A stretch of 64,000 nt of DNA from FLUQ01 sp031550605 (lineage in GTDB: Bacteria > Desulfobacterota > Desulfovibrionia > Desulfovibrionales > Desulfovibrionaceae): the NCBI GenBank assembly GCA_031550605.1, contig JAVBOK010000070.1, positions 19,519 to 83,518 of the forward strand. Direction: 5' to 3'. Positions 40,657 to 48,964 of the stretch are shown here, piece after piece (the stretch's first letter is position 1; every line of letters starts with the position of its first letter). Below the pieces are notes generated by a model. It was not told the origin of the DNA, ran no database searches, and was given only the letters and a program-made list of their open reading frames with translations. A program made the position numbers and the translations under genes.

Positions 40657-41490
40657 ATGACCAACCCCATCTGCCGCGAACTGCGGGTTCTGTCCCTGCA
40701 GGCCCACAGCGCCCCCGACGCCCCCGGCGGGCAGCTGTTCACTTTGCGCCTGGCCTCCCCCGGCTGGGAAAGCTGGCTGCCCGGCCAGTTCGTGATGCTG
40801 CGGCCCGGAACCGTGAACGCCGACGTGTTCTGGGCGCGGCCTTTTTCCATATCCCGGGCGGATTCTTCGGAACTACGCGTCATTTTTCAGGTTGCGGGCC
40901 GGGGCACGGACCTTTTGCGGCGGGTGCGGTCCGGCGACATGCTGGATGTCTGGGGGCCGCTGGGCAACGGCTTCGCCGTGAGCGAAAAAGGCCCCACCCT
41001 GCTGCTGGCCGGCGGCATCGGCATCGCGCCCTTTGTGGGCTATATCGAGCGGCACCCGGCCCCGTGGACCCTGAGTCTGGATTTCGGCCACCGCTTGCCT
41101 CTGGACTGCTATCCTTTTGCCGACTGCAGGATGGTCGAGGCCCGCAGCCACCTGGAATGCGGGCTGGACGATCTGGCCTGCTTTCTGGGCATTCTGGAAA
41201 AGGGCATCGCCGACGTGGCGGCCAGGGAGGGCCTGGCGCTGGCCTGCGGCCCCATGCCCTTTTTGCGGTCTGTGCAGAAATTCGCCTTGGCGCACAAGGC
41301 CCAGGTCCAGCTGTCGCTGGAAACGCGCATGGCCTGCGGCTGCGGCGTGTGTCTGGGCTGCGTGGTCAGGGCCGCGCCGGAGGGAGGACACGGCGAAGGG
41401 CCGCCCGCGCCCGGGCAGTTCCGCCACGTGCAGACCTGCACCTGCGGGCCGGTGTTCCGGGCCGACCAGGTTGACCTTTCCACAGCGTGA
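40657..41490 (+). CDS. pyrK: Dihydroorotate dehydrogenase electron-transfer subunit
   Basis: The ATG at 40657 follows GAGAGGTGCGC. The 277-residue protein has the ferredoxin-reductase fold: FAD-binding WARPFSISRAD (about residues 68-78), NAD-binding LLLAGGIGIAPFVGYIE, and a C-terminal 2Fe-2S cluster in MACGCGVCLGCVVRAAP plus CTCGPVF. PyrK passes electrons from the PyrD FMN to NAD+ in class 1B dihydroorotate dehydrogenase. It precedes pyrD by 194 bases, a gap occupied by a family C repeat. Confidence 0.95.
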   Translation: MTNPICRELRVLSLQAHSAPDAPGGQLFTLRLASPGWESWLPGQFVMLRPGTVNADVFWARPFSISRADSSELRVIFQVAGRGTDLLRRVRSGDMLDVWGPLGNGFAVSEKGPTLLLAGGIGIAPFVGYIERHPAPWTLSLDFGHRLPLDCYPFADCRMVEARSHLECGLDDLACFLGILEKGIADVAAREGLALACGPMPFLRSVQKFALAHKAQVQLSLETRMACGCGVCLGCVVRAAPEGGHGEGPPAPGQFRHVQTCTCGPVFRADQVDLSTA

Positions 41491-41526
41491 AGTACATTGC
41501 CGTTGAGTTTTTTCGATGCGCCGGTT

Positions 41527-41640
41527 TTGCGGAAAAACAAAAGGCAGTCCTTTTCGGATGCGTGCAAGCCGAATCGGCTTGTACTCCAAGCACGCCGCGC
41601 TGTCCGCCCGCGGGCGGATACTTCGCTGCGCCACGTATCA
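41527..41640. repeat. Palindromic intergenic repeat, family C (copy 4), between pyrK and pyrD
   Basis: GTGCAAGCCGAATCGGCTTG (41561-41580) forms a hairpin, followed by GCACGCCGCGCTGTCCGC and CCGCGGGCGGATACTTCGCTG. It is the reverse complement of the arrangement at 37817-37925 and parallels 12391-12480. A shorter stem TTTTCAAAGTGAAAA (41650-41664) lies between it and pyrD. Its place inside a two-subunit operon could adjust the pyrK:pyrD ratio. Confidence 0.6.
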
Positions 41641-41684
41641 GCAGGCATTTTCAAAGTGAAAATGCCCTACCTTCCGGAGCGCCC

Positions 41685-42623
41685 ATGTCCATCCCGCTTC
41701 CTTCCCCGGCCGTGACCCTGCCCGCGCAGGGCGGCGCGCTGCATCTGAAAAACCCCATCCTGACGGCCTCGGGCACGTGCGGCTACGGCCTGGAACTCGC
41801 TCCATACGGCGACGTGAGTTCCCTGGGCGGCATGGTGCTCAAGGGAATTTCCCTGAAGCCCCGCGAAGGCAATCCCATGCCGCGCATCGCGGAAACGCCT
41901 TCGGGCATGCTCAATGCCATCGGCCTGCAGAACTGCGGGGTGGAAGTTTTTGTGCGCGAAAAGCTGCCGCAGCTGCCCTGGCGGGATGTGCCCGTCATCG
42001 CCAACCTGTACGCCACCAGTCTGGAAGAATATGCGGAACTGGCTTCCATCCTGGCGGCGGAAAAGGGCATCGCGGCTCTGGAGGTCAACATATCCTGCCC
42101 CAACGTCAAGGCGGGCGGGGTGCTGTTCGGCCAGGACCCGAAACTGGCGGAAGAGGTCACCGGCGCGGCGAAAAAGGCGGCGGGGGGCAAACCCGTGATC
42201 GTCAAGCTCTCGCCCAACGTCACGGATATCACCGCGATCGCCGGGGCCTGCGAAGCGGGCGGGGCGGACATGCTCAGCTGCATCAACACCCTGCAGGGCA
42301 TGGCCGTGGATATCGCCACACGAAAACCCCGGCTGGCCAACGTCATCGGCGGTCTGTCCGGTCCGGCGGTAAAGCCTGTGGCCCTGCGCTGCGTGTGGCA
42401 GGTGGCAAGGGCGGTGCGCATCCCGGTCATCGGCCTGGGCGGCATTGCAACCGTGGACGACGTGCTGGAATTCATCCTGGCCGGGGCGCACGCGGTGCAG
42501 GTGGGCACCGCCACCTTCACCCGGCCGGACACGGTGTTCCGTCTGGCCGCCGCCCTGCCGCAGGCCATGCTGCGGTATGGCATCACGGATCTGGACGCGT
42601 TCCGGGGCACTCTGGCCGTGTGA
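41685..42623 (+). CDS. pyrD: Dihydroorotate dehydrogenase, class 1B catalytic subunit
   Basis: The ATG at 41685 has CCGGAGCGCCC before it. The 312-residue FMN barrel shows NPILTASGTCGYGLELAPYG, the substrate loop GNPMPRIAETPSGMLNAIGL, the catalytic Cys in LEVNISCPNVKAGGVLFGQD, INTLQGMAVDIATRKP and IPVIGLGGIATVDDVLEFIL with AVQVGTATFT. Catalytic cysteine and the adjacent pyrK define class 1B, which uses NAD+. It converts dihydroorotate to orotate in pyrimidine synthesis. Confidence 0.97.
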   Translation: MSIPLPSPAVTLPAQGGALHLKNPILTASGTCGYGLELAPYGDVSSLGGMVLKGISLKPREGNPMPRIAETPSGMLNAIGLQNCGVEVFVREKLPQLPWRDVPVIANLYATSLEEYAELASILAAEKGIAALEVNISCPNVKAGGVLFGQDPKLAEEVTGAAKKAAGGKPVIVKLSPNVTDITAIAGACEAGGADMLSCINTLQGMAVDIATRKPRLANVIGGLSGPAVKPVALRCVWQVARAVRIPVIGLGGIATVDDVLEFILAGAHAVQVGTATFTRPDTVFRLAAALPQAMLRYGITDLDAFRGTLAV

Positions 42624-42676
42624 GACTCGGCTGTTGAATCCGGGGCAGGCGCACATGGCGGACGCGCGCGGCCTTT

Positions 42677-43399
42677 TCAAATGCCCCGCCGGTAGGAGGC
42701 GGGCGGGCTTTTCTGCGGGACGTTGCCGGACAGGGCGCGCAGGCCGGCCAGGATGAAACGAAACAGATCGTCCGGCATGCCGTGGGCGTCGGCGGCCGTG
42801 GCGGGCAGCAGGCGGGTGCGCAGCTCCGCCGGCAGCAGAATCAGGCTGAGGCAGGGCAGAACGGAAAAGGCCAGCCCCCGCTGGGCCAGGGGATGTTCCG
42901 GGGGCAGGCCGAGAATTTCGGCGATCAGGCCGCGCGCCAACAGCATTTTGGGCCGCACCGCCTGGGTGATGACGGCGGGCAGTTGGGGCGACGGGGTCAC
43001 CAGTTCGCGCAGAAACACGGCAACGCCCCACAGGCCGGACGCGCCCGTTGCCGTGCGCACGAAATGCGCCAGCAGATTCCGCAGCCTGTCCTCGGCGGGC
43101 CCGTCCGACCCGGTGATTGCCTGCAGATCGTCCAGGCTGATGATCTGGCGGTGTCCTTCGATCATCACTTCTTCATACAGCCGTTCCTTGCTGCCGAAAT
43201 AATAGTTCACCGCCGCCACGTTGGCCCCGGCTTTGGCGCAAATCTCCTTGCTGGTGGCGTCCGCGTAGCCGCGCTCGGCAAAAACCTCGCCCGCGGCCTG
43301 CAACAGGTGCGTGCGGGTGGCCAGACCGTCCTGGCGCCTGCCTTTCCGGCGAGGCGAAGCAAGGCGCCCGGTTGCGGGAGCGCACGTCGCGGTATCCAT
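42677..43399 (-). CDS. TetR-family regulator, CecR-like
   Basis: The 240-residue protein has a basic N-terminal tail, then a TetR helix-turn-helix (about residues 28-75: THLLQAAGEVFAERGYADAT, SKEICAKAGANVAAVNYYFG, SKERLYEEV). The C-terminal domain with FVRTATGASGLWGVAVFLRE and LVTPSPQLPAVITQAV is of the CecR (YbiH, DUF1956) type. In E. coli CecR represses ybhGFSR, and here the divergent genes are exactly such an efflux operon. It probably represses both directions through the AT-rich spacer. Confidence 0.88.
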   Translation of the reverse strand: MDTATCAPATGRLASPRRKGRRQDGLATRTHLLQAAGEVFAERGYADATSKEICAKAGANVAAVNYYFGSKERLYEEVMIEGHRQIISLDDLQAITGSDGPAEDRLRNLLAHFVRTATGASGLWGVAVFLRELVTPSPQLPAVITQAVRPKMLLARGLIAEILGLPPEHPLAQRGLAFSVLPCLSLILLPAELRTRLLPATAADAHGMPDDLFRFILAGLRALSGNVPQKSPPASYRRGI

Positions 43400-43427
43400 G
43401 TCCGGTATATAGCGGTTCTTTTTTTAA

Positions 43428-43476
43428 AAGTAAATTTAAAATGAAAATTTGACTTAAAAAATATTTTTGATATGGT
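43428..43476 (+). promoter_or_regulatory. Promoter and palindromic operator of the efflux operon
   Basis: AAGTAAATTT (43428-43437) and AAATTTGACTT (43445-43455) form an imperfect inverted repeat, a likely TetR-family site. It overlaps the -35 TTGACT (43449-43454); TATGGT (43471-43476) is the -10 at a 16-base spacing. Binding would block the polymerase. The spacer is strikingly AT-rich against the GC-rich flanks. Confidence 0.55.
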
Positions 43477-43517
43477 GGAAGCACGCTATTTCCGGTGCAA
43501 ACGGTTTCGAGGTCCGC

Positions 43518-44606
43518 ATGAAACGCATGACGCCCGTTCTTTTGTTTCTCGGCCTGGCCGGCTGGATGGCCTGGCATCTGCTTCAGCCCGACGGGACCGT
43601 GTCCGACGCCGTCGTTCTGTACGGCAACGTGGATCAGCGCCAGGTGGATCTGGCCTTCATTGATGCGGAACGCATTGCCGAGGTTGTGGTGGAAGAGGGT
43701 GAAACCGTGCGCCCGAGGCAGGTGGTTGCCCGGTTGGAAACCCGCCGTCTGCGCGACCGCATCGCGGAAAGCGAAGCGTCCGTCGCGGCCGCGACCGCCG
43801 CCCTGGAGCGGCTGCGGAACGGCACGCGTCCGGAAGAGATCGACCAGGCCCGTTCCGCCGTGGCCGCCGCGGAAGCGGAAGCCGCATACGCCCAGCAGCA
43901 GTTTCAGCGGTATTCCGGCATCTGGCAGCATTCCAGGGGGGTGGCGGTCAGCGTCCAGGATGTGGATGCCGCGAGGTCGCAGCATACTGTGGCGCAGGCC
44001 AGACTGGTGCAGGCCCAAAAGGCCCTGGTTCTGGCGGAAATCGGCCCTCGGCGGGAGGATATCGTCGAGGCCTCCGCTGTGCTGCAAGCCCGGCAGCGCA
44101 CCTTGGAACTCTTGCGCAACCAGTTGGGCGACGCCGAGTTGAAAAGCCCGGCCGCCGCCGTGGTGCGCGCCCGGCTGATGGAGCCGGGGGAAATGGCTTC
44201 ACCCCAGCGGCCGGTGCTTTCCCTGGCCGTGATTTCGCCCAAGTGGGTGCGGGCCTATATATCGGAAACGGACCTGGGCCGGGTACGGCCCGGCATGGCG
44301 GCAACGGTCCGCACGGACGGGCGCCCCGACGATCCGGTGGACGGCAGCGTCGGCTTCATTTCATCCGTGGCCGAATTCACTCCCAAAACCGTGCAGACTC
44401 CGGAACTGCGCACCGCCCTGGTTTACGAGATCCGCGTGTATGTGCGGGATACGGACGACAGGCTGCGTCTGGGCATGCCCGCCACGGTGGCGCTGCTGCC
44501 TGGGGGGAAAACCGCTCCGGATTCCGCTCCGGCGGGCGCTCCTGCCCCGGCATCCGGCCCCGCGCCTGACCAGGGCGCCGGCCACGGCGCGGCGGGAACG
44601 CGGTGA
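43518..44606 (+). CDS. HlyD-family membrane fusion protein of an ABC efflux system
   Basis: The ATG at 43518 follows GAGGTCCGC. The 362-residue protein has an N-terminal membrane helix (about residues 5-20), a lipoyl-like half (VVLYGNVDQRQVDLAF), an alpha-hairpin coiled coil (about residues 75-190) and a beta-barrel with AAAVVRARLMEPGEMASPQR and PKWVRAYISETDLGRVRPGM. The C-terminal tail is Pro/Ala-rich. This is the YbhG-type periplasmic adaptor that links the transporter to an outer-membrane channel. Its TGA overlaps the GTG start of the ATPase. Confidence 0.9.
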   Translation: MKRMTPVLLFLGLAGWMAWHLLQPDGTVSDAVVLYGNVDQRQVDLAFIDAERIAEVVVEEGETVRPRQVVARLETRRLRDRIAESEASVAAATAALERLRNGTRPEEIDQARSAVAAAEAEAAYAQQQFQRYSGIWQHSRGVAVSVQDVDAARSQHTVAQARLVQAQKALVLAEIGPRREDIVEASAVLQARQRTLELLRNQLGDAELKSPAAAVVRARLMEPGEMASPQRPVLSLAVISPKWVRAYISETDLGRVRPGMAATVRTDGRPDDPVDGSVGFISSVAEFTPKTVQTPELRTALVYEIRVYVRDTDDRLRLGMPATVALLPGGKTAPDSAPAGAPAPASGPAPDQGAGHGAAGTR

Positions 44607-46609
44607 ACGCGGTCCTTGCCGCCGAAGGGGTCGGCAAGACCTTCGTCCAGGCCGGAAAGGCCGTCCGGGCACTGGCCGGAGTCTCCTTTTCCGTTGCCGG
44701 CGGCGGCATAACGGCCCTGGTGGGGCCGGACGGGGCGGGCAAGACGACCCTGCTCCGTCTGATCGCGGGACTGCTGCCGGCCGACGCCGGGTCTTTGGCC
44801 GTGCTCGGTTTTGACGTGGGGGCCGACCCGCAGGCCGTGCAGGAGCGCATCGCCTACATGCCCCAGAAATTCGGCCTGTACGAAGATTTGAGCGTGCAGG
44901 AAAATCTTGACCTGTACGCCGACCTGCATGGCATTTCCCTGCCCGAGCGAGCGGCACGGTATGAGGAACTGCTGTCCATGACGGGGCTGGGGGCTTTTCG
45001 CGGCCGTCTTGCGGGCAAACTGTCCGGCGGCATGAAGCAGAAGCTGGGCCTGGCCTGCACTCTGGTGCGGCTGCCGGAACTTCTGCTGCTGGACGAACCT
45101 ACCGTGGGCGTGGACCCTTTGTCGCGGCGCGAACTGTGGCAGATCATCCGCCGCCTGACGGCGGAGCGGGATTTGCCGGTGGTCGCCAGCACGGCCTATA
45201 TGGACGAAGCGGGGCAGGCGGAGCGGGTGCTGCTGCTGTACGCGGGCGAAACCCTGGCCGGCGGAACGCCGGAAGACATCCGCCGCCTGGCGGAAGGCAT
45301 GAGCTATGCCGCGCGGCCCACGCCCGGCGACAGCCTGCGGGCCATGCAGGCCCGTCTTTTGGCCGCGCCGGGGGTGGTGGACGCCGTGCCTCGCGGCGGC
45401 CGGGTGCGGTTCGTGCTGCCGGGCCAGGGGGACAGGATTTTTCCCGGGCCAAGCGCAGCTCTGGCCGCCGCCCTGAACGGCGCGGACTTCGAGCCGGTGC
45501 CGGCGGACCTGGAAGACAGTTTCATGCTGCTGTTGCGGAAGCGGGAGGCCGGCCTTGCAGGGAACGCGGCCCCGGAATCCACGGAAAAAAAGGATTCTCT
45601 CCGGCCTTCCGCGCCCATGGAGGGAGGTCTTTCCGCCGCGCAGCCATTCCGGGCCGTTTCCGGCACGCCCAGTTCACCCGTTGTGCAAGCGCCCCCCGCC
45701 ATACCGCCAACCGGCGCGGCCCCGACCCGTCCGCGGGTGCAGGGGGCTTGGTCCGGCCACGCCGGAAAGCTCCCCGGCGGGGATTCCCGAGGGGAAGAGC
45801 CCCTTGGGCCGCCGCAGGCATTTTCCCTCCCGGACGATCCCGTCGTTGAAGTGGATGACGTGACGCGGCGCTTCGGGGATTTCACGGCCGTGGACCGGGT
45901 GAGCTTTTCCGTGCGGCGGGGCGAGGTGTTCGGCCTGCTGGGTCCCAACGGCGCTGGCAAGACCACGACCTTCCGCATGCTGTGCGGGCTTTTGCCTGCC
46001 ACGTCGGGCAGTCTGCGCATCGCGGGGGTGGACGTGCGGCGCGCGCGGCGGGCGGCGCGGCAGCGGCTGGGATACGTGGCGCAGAAGTTTTCTCTGTACG
46101 GCCGCCTGACCGTGGCGGAAAATCTGGATTTTTTTGCCGGCTCGTACGGGCTGTCCGGCCGCGACAAGGAACGGCGTATCGGGGCCGTCACGCGCGAATT
46201 CGCGCTGCAATCCCTGCTGGACCTGCCGGCGGAGCAACTGCCCGGCGGATACAGACAGCGCCTGGCCATGGCGGTGGGCCTGCTGCATGAACCGGATATT
46301 CTGTTCCTGGACGAGCCGACCAGCGGCATCGATCCCGTGGCGCGGCGCGAATTCTGGCAGCGCATGACGAGCCTGGCCGCGGGCGGGGCCACGATCATCG
46401 TGACCACGCACTTCATGGAAGAGGCGGAATACTGCGACCGCATTCTGATCCAGGACCAAGGCCGCATGCTGGCGCTGGACGCGCCGGAGACACTCCGCGA
46501 GGAAGCGGCGCGGGCCGCGGGCAGGCCGGATGTAAGCATGAACGACGCGTTCATTGCGATTGTGGAATCGTTTCGTGAAAACGGCCGGAACGGCGGGGGG
46601 ACCGCATGA
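44603..46609 (+). CDS. ABC transporter ATP-binding protein with two fused ATPase domains (YbhF-like)
   Basis: The 668-residue protein has two nucleotide-binding domains. The first has Walker A GPDGAGKTTLLRL, signature LSGGMKQKLGLA and Walker B LLLLDEPTVGVDP. The second (from about residue 412) has GPNGAGKTTTFRML, a variant signature LPGGYRQRLAMA and ILFLDEPTSGIDP. A linker of about 100 residues rich in Pro/Ala/Gly joins them. It energises the two permeases that follow. Translation starts at GTG 44603 and ends in an ATGA overlap with the first permease. Confidence 0.93.
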   Translation: MNAVLAAEGVGKTFVQAGKAVRALAGVSFSVAGGGITALVGPDGAGKTTLLRLIAGLLPADAGSLAVLGFDVGADPQAVQERIAYMPQKFGLYEDLSVQENLDLYADLHGISLPERAARYEELLSMTGLGAFRGRLAGKLSGGMKQKLGLACTLVRLPELLLLDEPTVGVDPLSRRELWQIIRRLTAERDLPVVASTAYMDEAGQAERVLLLYAGETLAGGTPEDIRRLAEGMSYAARPTPGDSLRAMQARLLAAPGVVDAVPRGGRVRFVLPGQGDRIFPGPSAALAAALNGADFEPVPADLEDSFMLLLRKREAGLAGNAAPESTEKKDSLRPSAPMEGGLSAAQPFRAVSGTPSSPVVQAPPAIPPTGAAPTRPRVQGAWSGHAGKLPGGDSRGEEPLGPPQAFSLPDDPVVEVDDVTRRFGDFTAVDRVSFSVRRGEVFGLLGPNGAGKTTTFRMLCGLLPATSGSLRIAGVDVRRARRAARQRLGYVAQKFSLYGRLTVAENLDFFAGSYGLSGRDKERRIGAVTREFALQSLLDLPAEQLPGGYRQRLAMAVGLLHEPDILFLDEPTSGIDPVARREFWQRMTSLAAGGATIIVTTHFMEEAEYCDRILIQDQGRMLALDAPETLREEAARAAGRPDVSMNDAFIAIVESFRENGRNGGGTA

Positions 46610-47751
46610 GCGGGAAGGGCGGGAAACGGACGCGTCTGGCGGCCCTGATCCGCAAGGAGACGCGGCAGATGCTGCGGGACAGAAGCACCCTGACTCTGGG
46701 ACTGCTGCTGCCTGCCCTGTTGTTGCTCATTTTCGGGTTCGGCCTGTCCCTGGACGTGCAGTTGGTGCCCGTGGCCGTGGTGCAGGAGCGATCGTCGCCG
46801 GAAACGCGCGATTTGCACGGATCCCTGTCCCTGTCCCGCTATTTCGCGCCGGTGCTGGTCCATTCGATGCGTGAGGCGGAACCGATGCTGCGGTCCGGGG
46901 CCGTGGACGCCGTCGTGCGTCTGGAAAAGCGGGAGAACGCGGAGGGCGAACGGGCGGTGCAGGTCATTGTCAACGGCCGGGACGCCAACAAGGCCCGTAT
47001 CATGCAGCGGTATCTGGAGGGCGCGGTCGCGCTGTGGGACGCGCGGCGGCAGCCGGCGGGCGCGGAAACGGCGGCGGCGGAAGCGGCGCGGGGCGTGATG
47101 TACGCGCCGGTCACCGCCCAAACGCGCGTCTGGTACAACCACGCCATGGAAAGCAGCTATTTTCTGGTGCCCGGCGTGGTGGTACTGATCATGACCCTGA
47201 TCGGGGCCATGCTGACCGCCCTGGTCATGGCCAGGGAATGGGAGTGCGGCACTTTTGAGGCCCTGTTCGCCACGCCCGTGCGGGCCGGGGAAATACTGTT
47301 CGGCAAGATCGTGCCCTATTTCTGCCTGGGCATGGCCGGACTGGCCCTGTGCCTGCTGGCCGCGGTTTTTGTTTTTGGGGTGCCCCTGCGCGGTTCGCTT
47401 CCGGTGCTGGTGGGCTGTTCCGCCCTGTCTCTGCTGGTGGGGCTGGGCATCGGGCTGCTGGTGTCCGCGTTGATCAAAAGCCAGTTCATGGCCAGCCAGA
47501 TCGTGCTGCTCAGTTGTTTTCTGCCCACGGTCATGATGTCCGGGTTCGTTTTTGACCTGCGCGGGGCCAATGCGGTCGTGCGCGTCATTGCGCACGCCTT
47601 CCCGGCCACCTGGTACGTGGACCTTGTCCAGACCCTGTTTCTGGTGGGCACGGTGCCGCGGATAGTCATCCGCGACGCGCTGATTCTGGCGGGTTACGCC
47701 GTGTTTTTTCTGGGCATGGCCCGGCTTGCCACGCAAAAGAGGCTGGAATGA
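46606..47751 (+). CDS. ABC-2 type permease (YbhS-like)
   Basis: The 381-residue protein follows the ABC-2 plan: a cytosolic start with LIRKETRQMLRDRSTLTLGL, one helix, a large periplasmic domain (about residues 50-180) and five C-terminal helices including LVPGVVVLIMTLIGAMLTAL and EWECGTFEALFATPVRAGEI. It forms the membrane channel together with the next gene. Start and stop both overlap neighbours by 4 bases. Confidence 0.92.
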   Translation: MSGKGGKRTRLAALIRKETRQMLRDRSTLTLGLLLPALLLLIFGFGLSLDVQLVPVAVVQERSSPETRDLHGSLSLSRYFAPVLVHSMREAEPMLRSGAVDAVVRLEKRENAEGERAVQVIVNGRDANKARIMQRYLEGAVALWDARRQPAGAETAAAEAARGVMYAPVTAQTRVWYNHAMESSYFLVPGVVVLIMTLIGAMLTALVMAREWECGTFEALFATPVRAGEILFGKIVPYFCLGMAGLALCLLAAVFVFGVPLRGSLPVLVGCSALSLLVGLGIGLLVSALIKSQFMASQIVLLSCFLPTVMMSGFVFDLRGANAVVRVIAHAFPATWYVDLVQTLFLVGTVPRIVIRDALILAGYAVFFLGMARLATQKRLE

Positions 47752-48869
47752 CGGCGGATTTTTTGTACCGCATCCTGGTCCTCTTCCGCAAGGAAGTGCG
47801 GATCATCCTCAAGGACAGGCAAAGCCGTTTCATCCTGATCGTGCCTGTGATCCTGCAGTCCATATTGTTCGGGTACGTGGCCACCTATGATCTGAACAAG
47901 GTCCATTACGCGCTGCTGGATGAGGACCGGACCAGGGCTTCCCGCGAACTGGCCATGCGCTTTGAGGGCACGGGGGTGTTCGAGCGGGTGCTGACTCTGG
48001 ACAATACGGCGCGGATAGCCGGCGTCATGGACGGCAAGCGGGCTCTGCTGGTCCTGCATATCGGGCCGCGGTTTTCCCGCGATCTGAAGGCGGGGCTGCC
48101 CGCGCCCGTGCAGGTGATCGTGGACGGCCGCAACGGGAACGTGGCCGGCATCGCCGCGGAATACGCCGCGACCGTCATCGACGGCTACAACCGGGCCAGG
48201 GCAAAGGCGGCGGGGCTCAGCCTGCCTGGCGCGCGCGTCGTGCCCCGCTCCTGGCACAACCCGAATCTGGAAACCCGCTGGAACGTCATCTCCGGCCTGA
48301 TCGCGGCCATGTCCATGATCCAGGTGCTGATGATCACGGCGTTGTCCGTCGCCAGGGAAAAGGAGCAGGGCACCTTCGAGCAGCTTCTGGTAACGCCGCT
48401 GGGGCCCGTGGCCATCATGCTGGGCAAGGCTCTGCCGTCCGTGGTCATCGGGCTGGCGCAGTCGGCGATGGTGTTGGCGGTGGCCCTGTTCTGGTTCAAC
48501 ATTCCCTTTTACGGATCCTATGGACTGTTTTTCGCGGGTCTGCTGCTCTTCAATTTCGCGGTGGTGGGCATCGGCCTTGCGGTATCCGCCCTGACGGCCA
48601 CCATGCAGCAGGCCATGCTGTATGCCTTTTCCCTGATTATGCCCATGATGCTGCTGTCCGGCCTGATGACGCCCATCAGTTCCATGCCGCCGGCCATGGA
48701 GGTGGCGACCCGCATCAACCCGCCGCGGTACGGCATCGATCTGGTCCAGCGCGTGTATCTGGAAGGCGCGGGCTTCACCGAGGTGGTCCACGACGTCTGG
48801 CCGCTGGCGCTTATCAGCGTGGCGACCCTGAGTTTCGCCGCCTGGCTGTTCCGGCGTCATGTAAGTTAG
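47748..48869 (+). CDS. ABC-2 type permease (YbhR-like)
   Basis: The 373-residue protein is a paralogue of the preceding permease, with LVLFRKEVRIILKDRQSRFI at the start, a periplasmic domain and ALSVAREKEQGTFEQLLVTP leading to the last helices. MQQAMLYAFSLIMPMMLLSG and INPPRYGIDLVQRVYLEGAG match YbhR. It is the last gene of the efflux operon; no outer-membrane channel gene is adjacent. Confidence 0.92.
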   Translation: MTADFLYRILVLFRKEVRIILKDRQSRFILIVPVILQSILFGYVATYDLNKVHYALLDEDRTRASRELAMRFEGTGVFERVLTLDNTARIAGVMDGKRALLVLHIGPRFSRDLKAGLPAPVQVIVDGRNGNVAGIAAEYAATVIDGYNRARAKAAGLSLPGARVVPRSWHNPNLETRWNVISGLIAAMSMIQVLMITALSVAREKEQGTFEQLLVTPLGPVAIMLGKALPSVVIGLAQSAMVLAVALFWFNIPFYGSYGLFFAGLLLFNFAVVGIGLAVSALTATMQQAMLYAFSLIMPMMLLSGLMTPISSMPPAMEVATRINPPRYGIDLVQRVYLEGAGFTEVVHDVWPLALISVATLSFAAWLFRRHVS

Positions 48870-48964
48870 AGAGTTTTTCCGCGTTGAAAACGCCGTACTC
48901 CGCCGGAATCGCACCCGGAAGGCTTCGCCTGCCGCCCGCCGGTTCCGTCCGGGAAGGAAACGCC

